8,724 nt of DNA from an uncultured Collinsella sp. (GTDB taxonomy: Bacteria > Actinomycetota > Coriobacteriia > Coriobacteriales > Coriobacteriaceae). A program made the position numbers and the translations under genes. Positions 1-5,624 of the stretch are shown here, piece by piece; the stretch's first letter is position 1, and every line of letters starts with the position of its first letter. The DNA lies in assembly GCA_900764415.1 (NCBI GenBank), contig CAAFOA010000001.1:1-8724 (forward strand). The letters are read 5' to 3'. The notes under the pieces were generated by a model that had not been told where the DNA came from, did no database searches, and saw nothing but the letters and a program-made list of their open reading frames with translations.

Positions 1-612
1 GCCAAGCGCATTCTGGGCATGGGCGATGTTGTCGGCATTATCGAGAAGGCCCAGGAGGCAGCCGATGCAGAGCAGCTTGAGGCTGCCGAGCGTATGCTGC
101 GCGAGGGCTTCACCATGAACGATATGCTCGACCAGATGAAAGCCGTCAAAAAGATGGGCGGCATGAAGGGTATCCTGGGCATGCTTCCCGGTGGCCAGCG
201 CGCGCTCAACCAGATGGGCGGCAACCTGGACGAGGGCATCTTCGATAAGAACGAGGCCATCATCATGTCGATGACCAAGGAGGAGCGCCTGCGTCCCTCC
301 ATCATCAACGGTCAGCGTCGCGCGCGTATCGCCAAGGGCGCCGGCGTAACCCCCACCGAGGTCAACAGCCTTATGAAACAGTGGGGCGAGATGAACAAGA
401 TGATGGGCCGCATGCGCACGATGGCCAATCAGGCACAGGCCGGCGGTAAAAAAGGCAAAAAGGGTAAGAAGGGCAAGAAAATGCGCATGCCCAATATCCC
501 TGGCCTGGAGGCTATGGGTCTGGGCGGCATGGGCGGCCTGGGTACGGGCGGCCCCAAGTCCGATATGGAGCTGCTGCGCCAGATGGAAGCGCAGATGCGT
601 AATAAGAAATAG
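1..612 (+). CDS. ffh: Signal recognition particle protein Ffh, 3' part only
   Basis: The frame is open from base 1 (AKRILGMGD) to the TAG at 610-612, giving 203 residues. This is the end of the G domain plus the methionine-rich M domain of the SRP GTPase, which binds 4.5S RNA and hydrophobic signal sequences and hands ribosomes to FtsY at the membrane. What shows this: RILGMGDV at the G/M boundary, the FTMNDMLDQM helix, many Met residues, the SMTKEER segment, and an RNA-binding helix-turn-helix around RPSIINGQRRARIAKGAG. The tail is a Lys-Gly linker (four GKK repeats) followed by a Met/Gly-rich stretch ending MRNKK. The NG GTPase domain, with its nucleotide-binding motifs, lies upstream of the window. 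The usual Ser of the SRR and GSG RNA-contact motifs reads Gln and Ala here. A strong terminator follows 25 bases after the stop. Confidence 0.96.
   Translation, partial: AKRILGMGDVVGIIEKAQEAADAEQLEAAERMLREGFTMNDMLDQMKAVKKMGGMKGILGMLPGGQRALNQMGGNLDEGIFDKNEAIIMSMTKEERLRPSIINGQRRARIAKGAGVTPTEVNSLMKQWGEMNKMMGRMRTMANQAQAGGKKGKKGKKGKKMRMPNIPGLEAMGLGGMGGLGTGGPKSDMELLRQMEAQMRNKK
445..480 (+). repeat. Four tandem 9-bp GGY-AAR-AAR units in ffh
   Basis: Four consecutive 9-base units encode Gly-Lys-Lys four times in the linker near the C-terminus of Ffh. The first unit has a run of six A. Third-position changes (GGT/GGC, AAA/AAG) show the copies are not identical. The array is in frame, so gain or loss of a unit would change linker length without breaking the gene. 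Confidence 0.85.
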
Positions 613-637
613 GGCTGTAATTCCAGCTTGATATGGC

Positions 638-675
638 AAAGGCCACTCGGAAGCTACCGGGTGGCCTTTGTTTTT
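638..675 (+). terminator. Intrinsic terminator of ffh
   Basis: AAAGGCCAC (638-646) pairs perfectly with GTGGCCTTT (661-669). The stem continues inward through a T-G pair and CGG (648-650) against CCG (657-659), leaving a six-base loop (651-656). G then TTTTT (671-675) follows. This is a classical rho-independent terminator for the plus-strand transcript. Read on the minus strand the same hairpin lies about 60 bases after the stop of the convergent DUF134-NifX gene, but it is followed there only by a weak T run, so it may act poorly in that direction. Confidence 0.92.
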
Positions 676-732
676 GGCTTTGATTGTTGGGTTGCGTTCA
701 GCGTCGCGCCCCGAGCTCGTGGTGCCGTGCCG

Positions 733-1497
733 TTAGTGGCAGCCGCAGCCCTCGTGACCCTCGTGCCCATGATGGCCGTGGCAGCCACAGGACTCGCCAT
801 GATCGTGGCCGTGGGCGTGGTCATGGCCGTGGCAGTCGCACGTGGCCTCGCCGTTCTGTGCGAGCGTGCCGGCGATAAGGGCCTCGACGCAAGCGTCGCA
901 GCTGCCCTGGGCACCTGCGTATACCGTGATGCCGGCTTGGGCAAGCGCGTTGATGGCGCCACCGCCGATACCGCCGCAGATGAGCGTGTCCACGCCGCCG
1001 TTGGCGAGCAGGCCCGCAAGGGCACCGTGGCCGGTGCCGCCGGTGCCCACGACCTGCTCGTTGAGCACCTTGCCGTCCTGAATGTCGTAGATCTTGAACT
1101 GCTCGCTGCGGCCAAAGTGCATAAAGATGTTGCCGTTGTCGTACGTGGTTGCCACCCTCATGGTGCCGACCTCCTTTGCTGGCCATGCGGCCGTCGTCGT
1201 GGTGATGGGGAAGTATGCGATATTGCCGCCCTCGATACTGAGCGCCCGTCCATTGACCAGCGCGTTTGCCACCTTGCGATGTGCGCGGCTGCAGATTGCC
1301 GCCACCGTGGCGCGGGCAATGCCCATGCACTGGGCGACTTCCTCCTGATTGAGGCCTTCCAGGTCGCATAGGCGCAGGACCTCGAGCTCGTCGACCGTCA
1401 TGTCGATGGCATCTCCGCTGGCAAGGCCGTCGGGGGTAAAACCGCGATATTCGGGGATGATCCCTACGCGGCGTAGTTTCTCGCGTCTTCCTGCCAT
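733..1497 (-). CDS. DUF134 helix-turn-helix / NifX-NifB-type domain fusion with His/Cys-rich tail
   Basis: 254 residues from the ATG at 1497-1495, preceded by GGAGGG. An in-frame TTG at 1527 is a less likely start because the family begins near MAGRREKLRR. Residues 1-90 match DUF134 (PF02001), a predicted DNA-binding family with a sigma region 4-like helix-turn-helix; LEVLRLCDLEGLNQEEVAQCMGIARATV (given in two parts: residues 38-52 and 53-65) is the core. Residues 113-215 match the dinitrogenase iron-molybdenum cofactor domain (PF02579): MRVATTYDNGNIFMHFGRSE, then LICGGIGGGAINAL and the GITVYAGAQG end. From residue 220 to 254, 18 of 35 residues are His or Cys, which looks like a metal-binding tail. 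No nitrogenase genes are in view, so a role as a metal- or iron-sulfur-responsive regulator is inference. The gene is divergent from thyA and probably controls its own promoter through the sites at 1510-1578. A strong internal ribosome binding site sits at the domain boundary. Confidence 0.88.
   Translation of the reverse strand: MAGRREKLRRVGIIPEYRGFTPDGLASGDAIDMTVDELEVLRLCDLEGLNQEEVAQCMGIARATVAAICSRAHRKVANALVNGRALSIEGGNIAYFPITTTTAAWPAKEVGTMRVATTYDNGNIFMHFGRSEQFKIYDIQDGKVLNEQVVGTGGTGHGALAGLLANGGVDTLICGGIGGGAINALAQAGITVYAGAQGSCDACVEALIAGTLAQNGEATCDCHGHDHAHGHDHGESCGCHGHHGHEGHEGCGCH
1159..1176 (-). promoter_or_regulatory. Internal Shine-Dalgarno and ATG at the NifX domain boundary
   Basis: Reading the minus strand, AAGGAGGT (1176-1169) stands seven bases before the in-frame ATG at 1161-1159. 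This ATG is codon 113 of the fusion gene and is exactly the first residue of the NifX-type domain (MRVATTYDNG). The site is a stronger ribosome binding site than the one at the gene start. It could yield a separate 142-residue protein (733-1161) that keeps the His/Cys tail but lacks the DNA-binding domain. Alternatively it is a relic of two formerly separate genes. The sequence is seen directly; its use is inferred. Confidence 0.6.
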
Positions 1498-1509
1498 ACA
1501 CCCTCCAAA

Positions 1510-1526
1510 TCTGACATATGTCAACA
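1510..1526 (+). promoter_or_regulatory. Candidate operator site 1 (palindrome TGACATATGTCA)
   Basis: A perfect 12-bp palindrome, TGACATATGTCA, occupies 1512-1523. It sits between the predicted -10 box and the start codon of the DUF134-NifX gene, close to the expected transcription start. The surrounding 17 bases match site 2 (opposite strand) at 15 of 17 positions. The position fits a repressor site blocking transcription start. The natural candidate to bind it is the DUF134 protein itself, by autoregulation, which is inference. Confidence 0.55.
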
Positions 1527-1528
1527 AT

Positions 1529-1556
1529 AAGATAGCGCGCGAGCTGAACTGTGCAA
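1529..1556 (-). promoter_or_regulatory. Candidate promoter of the DUF134-NifX gene
   Basis: On the minus strand, TTGCAC (1556-1551) and TATCTT (1534-1529) are separated by 16 bases. Each matches the sigma-70 consensus at four of six positions. Transcription would start around 1517-1523, inside operator site 1, and give a leader of about 20-28 bases before the ATG at 1497. Site 2 lies just upstream of the -35 box. Confidence 0.45.
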
Positions 1557-1561
1557 GGCAT

Positions 1562-1578
1562 TTTTGGCATATGTCAGA
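1562..1578 (-). promoter_or_regulatory. Candidate operator site 2 (TCTGACATATGCCAAAA)
   Basis: On the minus strand this reads TCTGACATATGCCAAAA. Site 1 on the plus strand reads TCTGACATATGTCAACA. The two are therefore inverted copies with 15 of 17 matches, and their palindrome centres are 53 bp apart, close to five helical turns. Site 2 lies upstream of the candidate DUF134-NifX promoter and also about 50 bases upstream of the thyA -10 box, so it could affect either gene. Confidence 0.5.
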
Positions 1579-1623
1579 AAATGAGGGCTTATTTTTGGGC
1601 TGTGGGGCCGCGTGCGCCTGGGC

Positions 1624-1660
1624 TACAATGAATTTCGCTTATAGGCGACTGACAGGAGGG
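1624..1660 (+). promoter_or_regulatory. thyA -10 box and ribosome binding site
   Basis: TACAAT at 1624-1629 matches the -10 consensus at five of six positions and lies 34 bases upstream of the thyA start. No convincing -35 box stands at the expected distance. AGGAGGG at 1654-1660 is a strong ribosome binding site with a short spacer to the ATG at 1664, the same short spacing seen for the MATE and DUF134-NifX genes. It decides the start, because the frame stays open far upstream. Confidence 0.5.
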
Positions 1661-1663
1661 TCA

Positions 1664-2512
1664 ATGAGCAAGGCTGATCAACAGTTTGTAACCATGTGCC
1701 GCGATATCTTGGACCATGGCACCACCACCGAGGGCCAAAAGGTCCGACCGGTGTGGGAGGACGGCACCCCTGCCTATACCATTAAAAACTTTGGCGTTAC
1801 GGCTCGCTACGACCTGCGTGAGGAGTTCCCCGCGCTCACACTGCGTCGCACGGCGCTTAAGTCTGCCATGGACGAGATCTTGTGGATCTATCAAAAGAAG
1901 TCAAATAACGTCCATGACCTTAACAGCCATATTTGGGACGAGTGGGCCGACGAGACTGGCTCCATCGGCAAGGCCTACGGGTACCAGATTGGGCAGAAAA
2001 GCCATTATGCCGAGGGTGACTTTGACCAGATGGACCGCGTGCTGTACGACCTTAAGAACACGCCGTACAGCCGCCGCATTATGACCAACACCTACGTGTT
2101 TAGCGACCTGTCCGAGATGCACCTGTATCCGTGCGCCTACAGCGTGACCTATAACGTGACGCAGCGCCCGCAGGACGATAAGCCCACACTCAACATGATT
2201 CTCAACCAGCGCAGCCAAGATATTTTGGCCGCCAACAACTGGAATGTGTGCCAGTACGCCATCTTGCTGATGATGGTCGCGCAGTCGGTCGATATGATTC
2301 CCGGCGAGCTGCTGCATGTGATTGCCGATGCCCACATTTACGATCGTCATGTCGATATCGTCCGCGAGCTTATCGAGCGTCCGCAGTTTGCGGCTCCCAA
2401 GGTAACGCTCAACCCCGATGTGCATGACTTCTATGCTTTTACGACCGATGACCTGATTGTCGAGGGCTATGAGTACGGCCCGCAGGTCAAGAACATTCCC
2501 ATTGCGGTGTAG
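1664..2512 (+). CDS. thyA: Thymidylate synthase
   Basis: 282 residues, a normal ThyA length. The enzyme methylates dUMP to dTMP using 5,10-methylene-tetrahydrofolate and releases dihydrofolate. Seen in the sequence: the phosphate-binding pair SRR (136-138), the catalytic Cys157 in YPCAY, QRSQDI (182-187) with the second phosphate-binding Arg, and DAHIYDRH (222-229) for uridine recognition. The frame ends with the typical short C-terminus (IPIAV). Segments such as KSNNVHDLN, HIWDEW and GSIGKAYGYQIG resemble the Bacillus ThyA of the phage phi3T type more than the E. coli type. Where most ThyA proteins have G-x-PFN after RSxD, this one has NNWNVCQY, as in that divergent branch. The upstream open frame back to 1349 overlaps the DUF134-NifX gene antisense and has no family similarity, so the ATG at 1664 with AGGAGGG is chosen. 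folA follows after nine bases, forming an operon. Confidence 0.96.
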   Translation: MSKADQQFVTMCRDILDHGTTTEGQKVRPVWEDGTPAYTIKNFGVTARYDLREEFPALTLRRTALKSAMDEILWIYQKKSNNVHDLNSHIWDEWADETGSIGKAYGYQIGQKSHYAEGDFDQMDRVLYDLKNTPYSRRIMTNTYVFSDLSEMHLYPCAYSVTYNVTQRPQDDKPTLNMILNQRSQDILAANNWNVCQYAILLMMVAQSVDMIPGELLHVIADAHIYDRHVDIVRELIERPQFAAPKVTLNPDVHDFYAFTTDDLIVEGYEYGPQVKNIPIAV

Positions 2513-2521
2513 GTGGCGCTC

Positions 2522-3040
2522 ATGACGTGTAAGCTATCTGCTATCGTCGCCGTGTGTGACGACTGGGGCATTGGGTGCGAGGGCGACATGGTTGTGTCCA
2601 ATCGCGCCGACATGCGCCATTTTGTGGCGTGCACCAAAGGTTGCCCGGTTATCATGGGGCGCAAGACGCTGCTAAGTTTTCCCGGCGGGCGCCCGCTCAA
2701 GAACCGCCGCAATATCGTGCTTACCCGCGACGAGGATTTTGCGGTCGAGGGCGTTGACGTGGTACATAGCGTTGACGAAGCGCTCGCCACGGTAGCCGAT
2801 GAACCCGTTGCGTGGGTGATCGGCGGCGGCGAGGTCTATCGGCAGTTTTTGCCGTATTGCGCCGAGGCCGAGGTCACGCACAACCATTGCACCCATGCCG
2901 TGGACACGTACTTTCCCGACTTGGACGCCGATCCCGCGTGGGAAGTTGCGCGGCGCGAAGGGGTTGCCACGATTGCCGCGGGCGAGGGCGACGAAGGCCT
3001 CGATTATGAGTTCGTGACGTATCGTCGCGTTGATGCTTAA
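2522..3040 (+). CDS. folA: Dihydrofolate reductase
   Basis: 172 residues. DHFR reduces dihydrofolate to tetrahydrofolate with NADPH, here recycling the product of the adjacent ThyA; it is the target of trimethoprim-type antifolates. Motifs seen: DDWGIGCEGDM (13-23), the substrate-binding acidic residue D30 in NRADMRHF, VIMGRKTLLSFP (43-54), PLKNRRNIVLTR (58-69) for NADPH, WVIGGGEVYRQFLP (98-111), and EVTH with T119 followed by VDTYFP. The Met20-loop residues equal to Pro21, Trp22 and Pro25 of E. coli DHFR are Val, Val and Arg here. From memory, similar loops occur in clostridial DHFRs. The start was chosen at ATG 2522, preceded by AGGTGG with a five-base gap. The GTG at 2513, directly after the thyA stop, has no ribosome binding site of its own. 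Confidence 0.94.
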   Translation: MTCKLSAIVAVCDDWGIGCEGDMVVSNRADMRHFVACTKGCPVIMGRKTLLSFPGGRPLKNRRNIVLTRDEDFAVEGVDVVHSVDEALATVADEPVAWVIGGGEVYRQFLPYCAEAEVTHNHCTHAVDTYFPDLDADPAWEVARREGVATIAAGEGDEGLDYEFVTYRRVDA

Positions 3041-3082
3041 ATCTCCTATTTGCCCACGGTATTATCGGGTTGGAATGAGTAA

Positions 3083-3110
3083 GGGGCGGCGCCTGGCGTC
3101 GCCTCGTTTG
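3083..3110 (+). terminator. GC-rich hairpin after folA, possible weak terminator
   Basis: Bases 3083-3092 pair with 3096-3105 over ten positions, including two G-T pairs, around a three-base loop. It lies 43 bases after the folA stop. Only GTTTG follows rather than a proper T run, so it may terminate weakly, or serve as an mRNA 3' end stabiliser. The rest of the 109-base gap shows no clear promoter for the next gene. Confidence 0.4.
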
Positions 3111-3149
3111 ATATAGATGCTGCTGTAAGAAAGGTACAGGCTGGCTGTT

Positions 3150-4064
3150 ATGACTGATGCCGTTGAGGTGCTGCGAATCGAGTCGCTCGAAGACGAGCGA
3201 CTCGACGCCTACATGCGACTGACGGAGCGTGAGCTGCGCTGTGTGTTGGAGCCGCAAAAGGGCATCTTTATCGCCGAGAGTGCCAAGGTTATTGAGCGCG
3301 CGGTCCGTGCCGGATACCAGCCGGTGAGCTTTCTTTTGGGCGAACGCTGGCTCGATCAGATGATGCCGCTGTTTGAGCGCCTGGTTGCGCGCGAGGGCGC
3401 AGGTCCGGTTCCTGTGTTCGTGGCCTCCATGGAGCTCATGGAGCAGTTGACGGGCTTTAACGTGACGCGCGGTGCACTCGCGGCGTTTCGTCGCCCGCGG
3501 CAGATTCCGGTTGATGAGTTCTTGGGCGGCGTCGTCGGGGCGGCGGGGGAGCACCCAGTGCGTGTATGCGTGCTCGAGGGCATTGTCGACCACACCAACG
3601 TCGGCGCGATTTTCCGCTCGGCCGCCGCGCTCAATGTCGACGGCATTCTGGTGAGCCCTACGTGCTGTGACCCGCTGTACCGTCGCTCGGCCCGCGTGAG
3701 CATGGGGACCGTGTTTCAAGTGCCGTGGACGCGTATTGGCAGTGAGGCGCGCGTGTGGCCGCATGACGGCCTGGCGGCGCTGCACGATGCCGGTTTTTCG
3801 TGTGCCGCCATGGCGTTGACGGACGATTCAGTGTCGTTGGACGATCCCGCGCTACAGGAGATTGACCGCCTGGCAATCTTTATGGGCACCGAGGGTGCCG
3901 GCCTGGGCGCCAAGACCATCGCGGGCTGCGACCGGGCCGTGCGCATTCCGATGGCGCACGGGGTCGATTCGCTCAACGTGGCCGCGGCGAGTGCCGTCGC
4001 CTTTTGGCAGCTGTGCCCGCATGTGAGCAATGAGTATCACTACCAGCCGGGTTTGTATCACTAG
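3150..4064 (+). CDS. SpoU/TrmH-family RNA 2'-O-methyltransferase (SPOUT)
   Basis: 304 residues. A SAM-dependent methyltransferase of the knotted SPOUT class, expected to methylate the 2'-OH of a ribose in rRNA or tRNA. Residues about 35-115 form the substrate-binding N-terminal domain (GIFIAESAKVIERAV; VTRGALAAFRRP). The catalytic domain shows all three motifs: LEGIVDHTNVGAIFRSAAAL (142-161) with N150 and R156, IFMGTEGAGL (243-252), and RIPMAHGVDSLNVAAASAVA (265-284). The exact target base cannot be told from sequence; the family includes 23S rRNA Gm2251 and tRNA Gm18 enzymes, and tsr-like resistance enzymes are less similar. The ATG at 3150 has only a weak ribosome binding site (ACAGG, nine bases upstream). 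A strong hairpin covers codons 10-19. It stands alone, 109 bases after folA and 125 bases before the MATE gene. Confidence 0.92.
   Translation: MTDAVEVLRIESLEDERLDAYMRLTERELRCVLEPQKGIFIAESAKVIERAVRAGYQPVSFLLGERWLDQMMPLFERLVAREGAGPVPVFVASMELMEQLTGFNVTRGALAAFRRPRQIPVDEFLGGVVGAAGEHPVRVCVLEGIVDHTNVGAIFRSAAALNVDGILVSPTCCDPLYRRSARVSMGTVFQVPWTRIGSEARVWPHDGLAALHDAGFSCAAMALTDDSVSLDDPALQEIDRLAIFMGTEGAGLGAKTIAGCDRAVRIPMAHGVDSLNVAAASAVAFWQLCPHVSNEYHYQPGLYH
3178..3205 (+). repeat. Perfect 12-bp inverted repeat inside the methyltransferase gene
   Basis: Bases 3178-3189 (TCGAGTCGCTCG) and 3194-3205 (CGAGCGACTCGA) are exact reverse complements around the loop AAGA. The hairpin starts 28 bases after the first base of the start codon and encodes I-E-S-L-E-D-E-R-L-D. 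It would be a very stable mRNA stem near the end of the ribosome initiation footprint. Confidence 0.85.
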
Positions 4065-4189
4065 GCAGATAGTTCGCACCGGGCTCTGACTCGGGGTGTT
4101 TCGGTCGACGCCGGTCGGTGCTAAGCTGCTATTGGTTTTGGCCTTAAATTGCCGTTTTGTTGTTTGACGTATGCTGGTGGGGAGGGCGT

Positions 4190-5539
4190 GTGGCTAAGAA
4201 ATCTACGGCTATCGATGTAACGCAGGGTGTTATTTGGCAGCAGCTGCTTTCGCTGTGCGTTCCCATCTTTTTTAGTTCGTTTTTTCAACAGGCCTACACG
4301 CTTATCGGTACCTATATCGTCGGCCAGTTTGGCGGCAAGCTTGCACTGGGTGGCATTCAGGCCACGATGGTGCTCACCGAGCTCTGCATTGGCTTTTGCG
4401 TTGGCGTCGGCGCCGGCTGCGCGGTCATTACCGGTCAGTATTTTGGCCAGCACGATGATGAGCGACTGAGTCGTTCGGTCCATACGGCCATGACCCTCGC
4501 GCTGGTGGGCGGTATCGTTTTCTCGATTCTTGGCATAGTGTTCGTTGAGCCCATGCTGGTGCTTATGAACACGCCGCATGAGCTATTGGCTGAGGGCGTG
4601 GCCTATGCTCGTTGCTATTTTGCCGCCATGGTTGCGGCGCTGCTGCTCAATATGGGAACGGCACTGCTGCGCGCCGTGGGCGACACGCGCGGGCCTGCTG
4701 TGATCATCGCTTCCGGCTGCCTTGTTAATGCGGTGCTGGATGTTATCTTCGTTGCCGTGCTTCATATGGAGGCTCTGGGCTGCGGCATCGCGGTGGCGCT
4801 GACCATTTGCTCCAACGCCACGATGATCGTGATTCGCATGATGCACGCACCGGGTGCGTGGCGGCTTTCACTGTCCAAACTCGGCATTGATCCTGGCATT
4901 TGTAAGAGCATGATCTCGTGTGGTCTGCCGCTTGGCTTTCAGTCTGCTGCGTATTCGATTTCCAACGTTTTGATTCAGGTGTCGGTCAACTCGTTTGGCG
5001 CCGATGTCACCACGGCGTGGGGTCTTTCGGGCCGTTTGGATGGCATTGTCTGGATGGTTACCGAGGCGCTTGGCGTGTCGATCACCACGTTCTCGGCACA
5101 GAACTTTGGCGCGCGCAACTACGAGCGCATGCGCAAGGGCTACCATACGTCGCTCGTGCTGTCGTTTATGCTCATTGGTGGCCTGTCTGCCGTGCTGCTG
5201 GTGTTCTCGGGTCCTCTGTCGCGTCTGTTTGTCGACGATGCTTCGATTGCGGCGTACACCACGACGATTCTTCATTTCATCGCGCCGTTCTACGCAATCT
5301 TCTCGATTATCGAGAACGCGTCGGGCTCTATCCGCGGCGCCGGCGTGAGCTTGCAGCCCATGCTGCTCACGATTTTTGGCACCGTCGTGCTCAGGGTGAT
5401 CTGGGTGTTTGCGATTATGCCGTTCGATCCGTCGCTTGAGCACCTGCTGCTGGTTTACCCTGTAACCTGGCTCATCACGGCCGCGATGTTTACCATCTAC
5501 CACCACAGTGGCAACTGGCTCGGCCGCGCCACTGCCTAA
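4190..5539 (+). CDS. MATE family multidrug / toxin efflux transporter
   Basis: 449 residues from the GTG at 4190, which follows GGGGAGGG at 4179-4186; an upstream in-frame TTG at 4157 lacks such a site. An integral membrane protein of about 12 hydrophobic helices, the MATE size, exporting drugs or metabolites in exchange for Na+ or H+. Motifs of the family: early VPIFFSSFFQQAYTLIGTYI (24-43), GQYFGQHD (82-89), ALLRAVGDTRGPA (158-170), VNAVLDVIF (179-187), TFSAQNFGARNYERMRKG (300-317) in the second half at the position matching GQYFGQ in the first, and SIRGAGVSLQPM (380-391). The two halves are related, as usual in MATE. The substrate is not predictable. The 125-base gap upstream has no clear terminator or riboswitch. 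Downstream lies the 25-bp inverted repeat, then a convergent gene. Confidence 0.93.
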   Translation: MAKKSTAIDVTQGVIWQQLLSLCVPIFFSSFFQQAYTLIGTYIVGQFGGKLALGGIQATMVLTELCIGFCVGVGAGCAVITGQYFGQHDDERLSRSVHTAMTLALVGGIVFSILGIVFVEPMLVLMNTPHELLAEGVAYARCYFAAMVAALLLNMGTALLRAVGDTRGPAVIIASGCLVNAVLDVIFVAVLHMEALGCGIAVALTICSNATMIVIRMMHAPGAWRLSLSKLGIDPGICKSMISCGLPLGFQSAAYSISNVLIQVSVNSFGADVTTAWGLSGRLDGIVWMVTEALGVSITTFSAQNFGARNYERMRKGYHTSLVLSFMLIGGLSAVLLVFSGPLSRLFVDDASIAAYTTTILHFIAPFYAIFSIIENASGSIRGAGVSLQPMLLTIFGTVVLRVIWVFAIMPFDPSLEHLLLVYPVTWLITAAMFTIYHHSGNWLGRATA

Positions 5540-5547
5540 TGACCCGT

Positions 5548-5615
5548 AGGGGACGGAGGAAAACGGATCATTGGCCCGGCGATAAGGCGAAATGATCCGT
5601 TTTCCTCCGTCCCCT
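5548..5615. repeat. 25-bp perfect inverted repeat between convergent genes, REP/MITE-like
   Basis: Bases 5548-5572 and 5591-5615 are exact reverse complements over 25 bp, with an 18-base centre (5573-5590) that can form a small inner GCC/GGC pair. Three more pairs follow beyond one mismatch (5544-5546 with 5617-5619). The left arm begins AGGGGACGGAGGAAAACGG. The element fills nearly the whole 85-base gap between the MATE stop and the stop of the corrinoid adenosyltransferase gene. Neither side is followed by a T run, so it is not a standard intrinsic terminator. Its length and symmetry fit a dispersed palindromic repeat; the number of copies elsewhere cannot be judged from this window. Confidence 0.85.
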
Positions 5616-5624
5616 TCGGATCAA

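Noticed and set aside
628..1371. Plus-strand open frame of 247 codons
   Set aside because: It is antisense to the DUF134-NifX gene, begins inside the ffh terminator and shows no family motifs. It is a GC-rich shadow frame.
1349..1663. N-terminal extension of thyA in the same open frame
   Set aside because: The extension overlaps the opposite gene and its promoter region, has no ThyA similarity, and the ATG at 1664 has a strong ribosome binding site.
4065..4189. Terminator or riboswitch upstream of the MATE gene
   Set aside because: Only short GC-rich pairings of four or five bases are present with no T run, and TAAGCT and TATGCT boxes lack partners at proper spacing.
4868..5506. Minus-strand open frame of 212 codons across the MATE gene
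   Set aside because: It is Arg/His/Gln-rich and antisense to transmembrane helices, as expected of a shadow frame.
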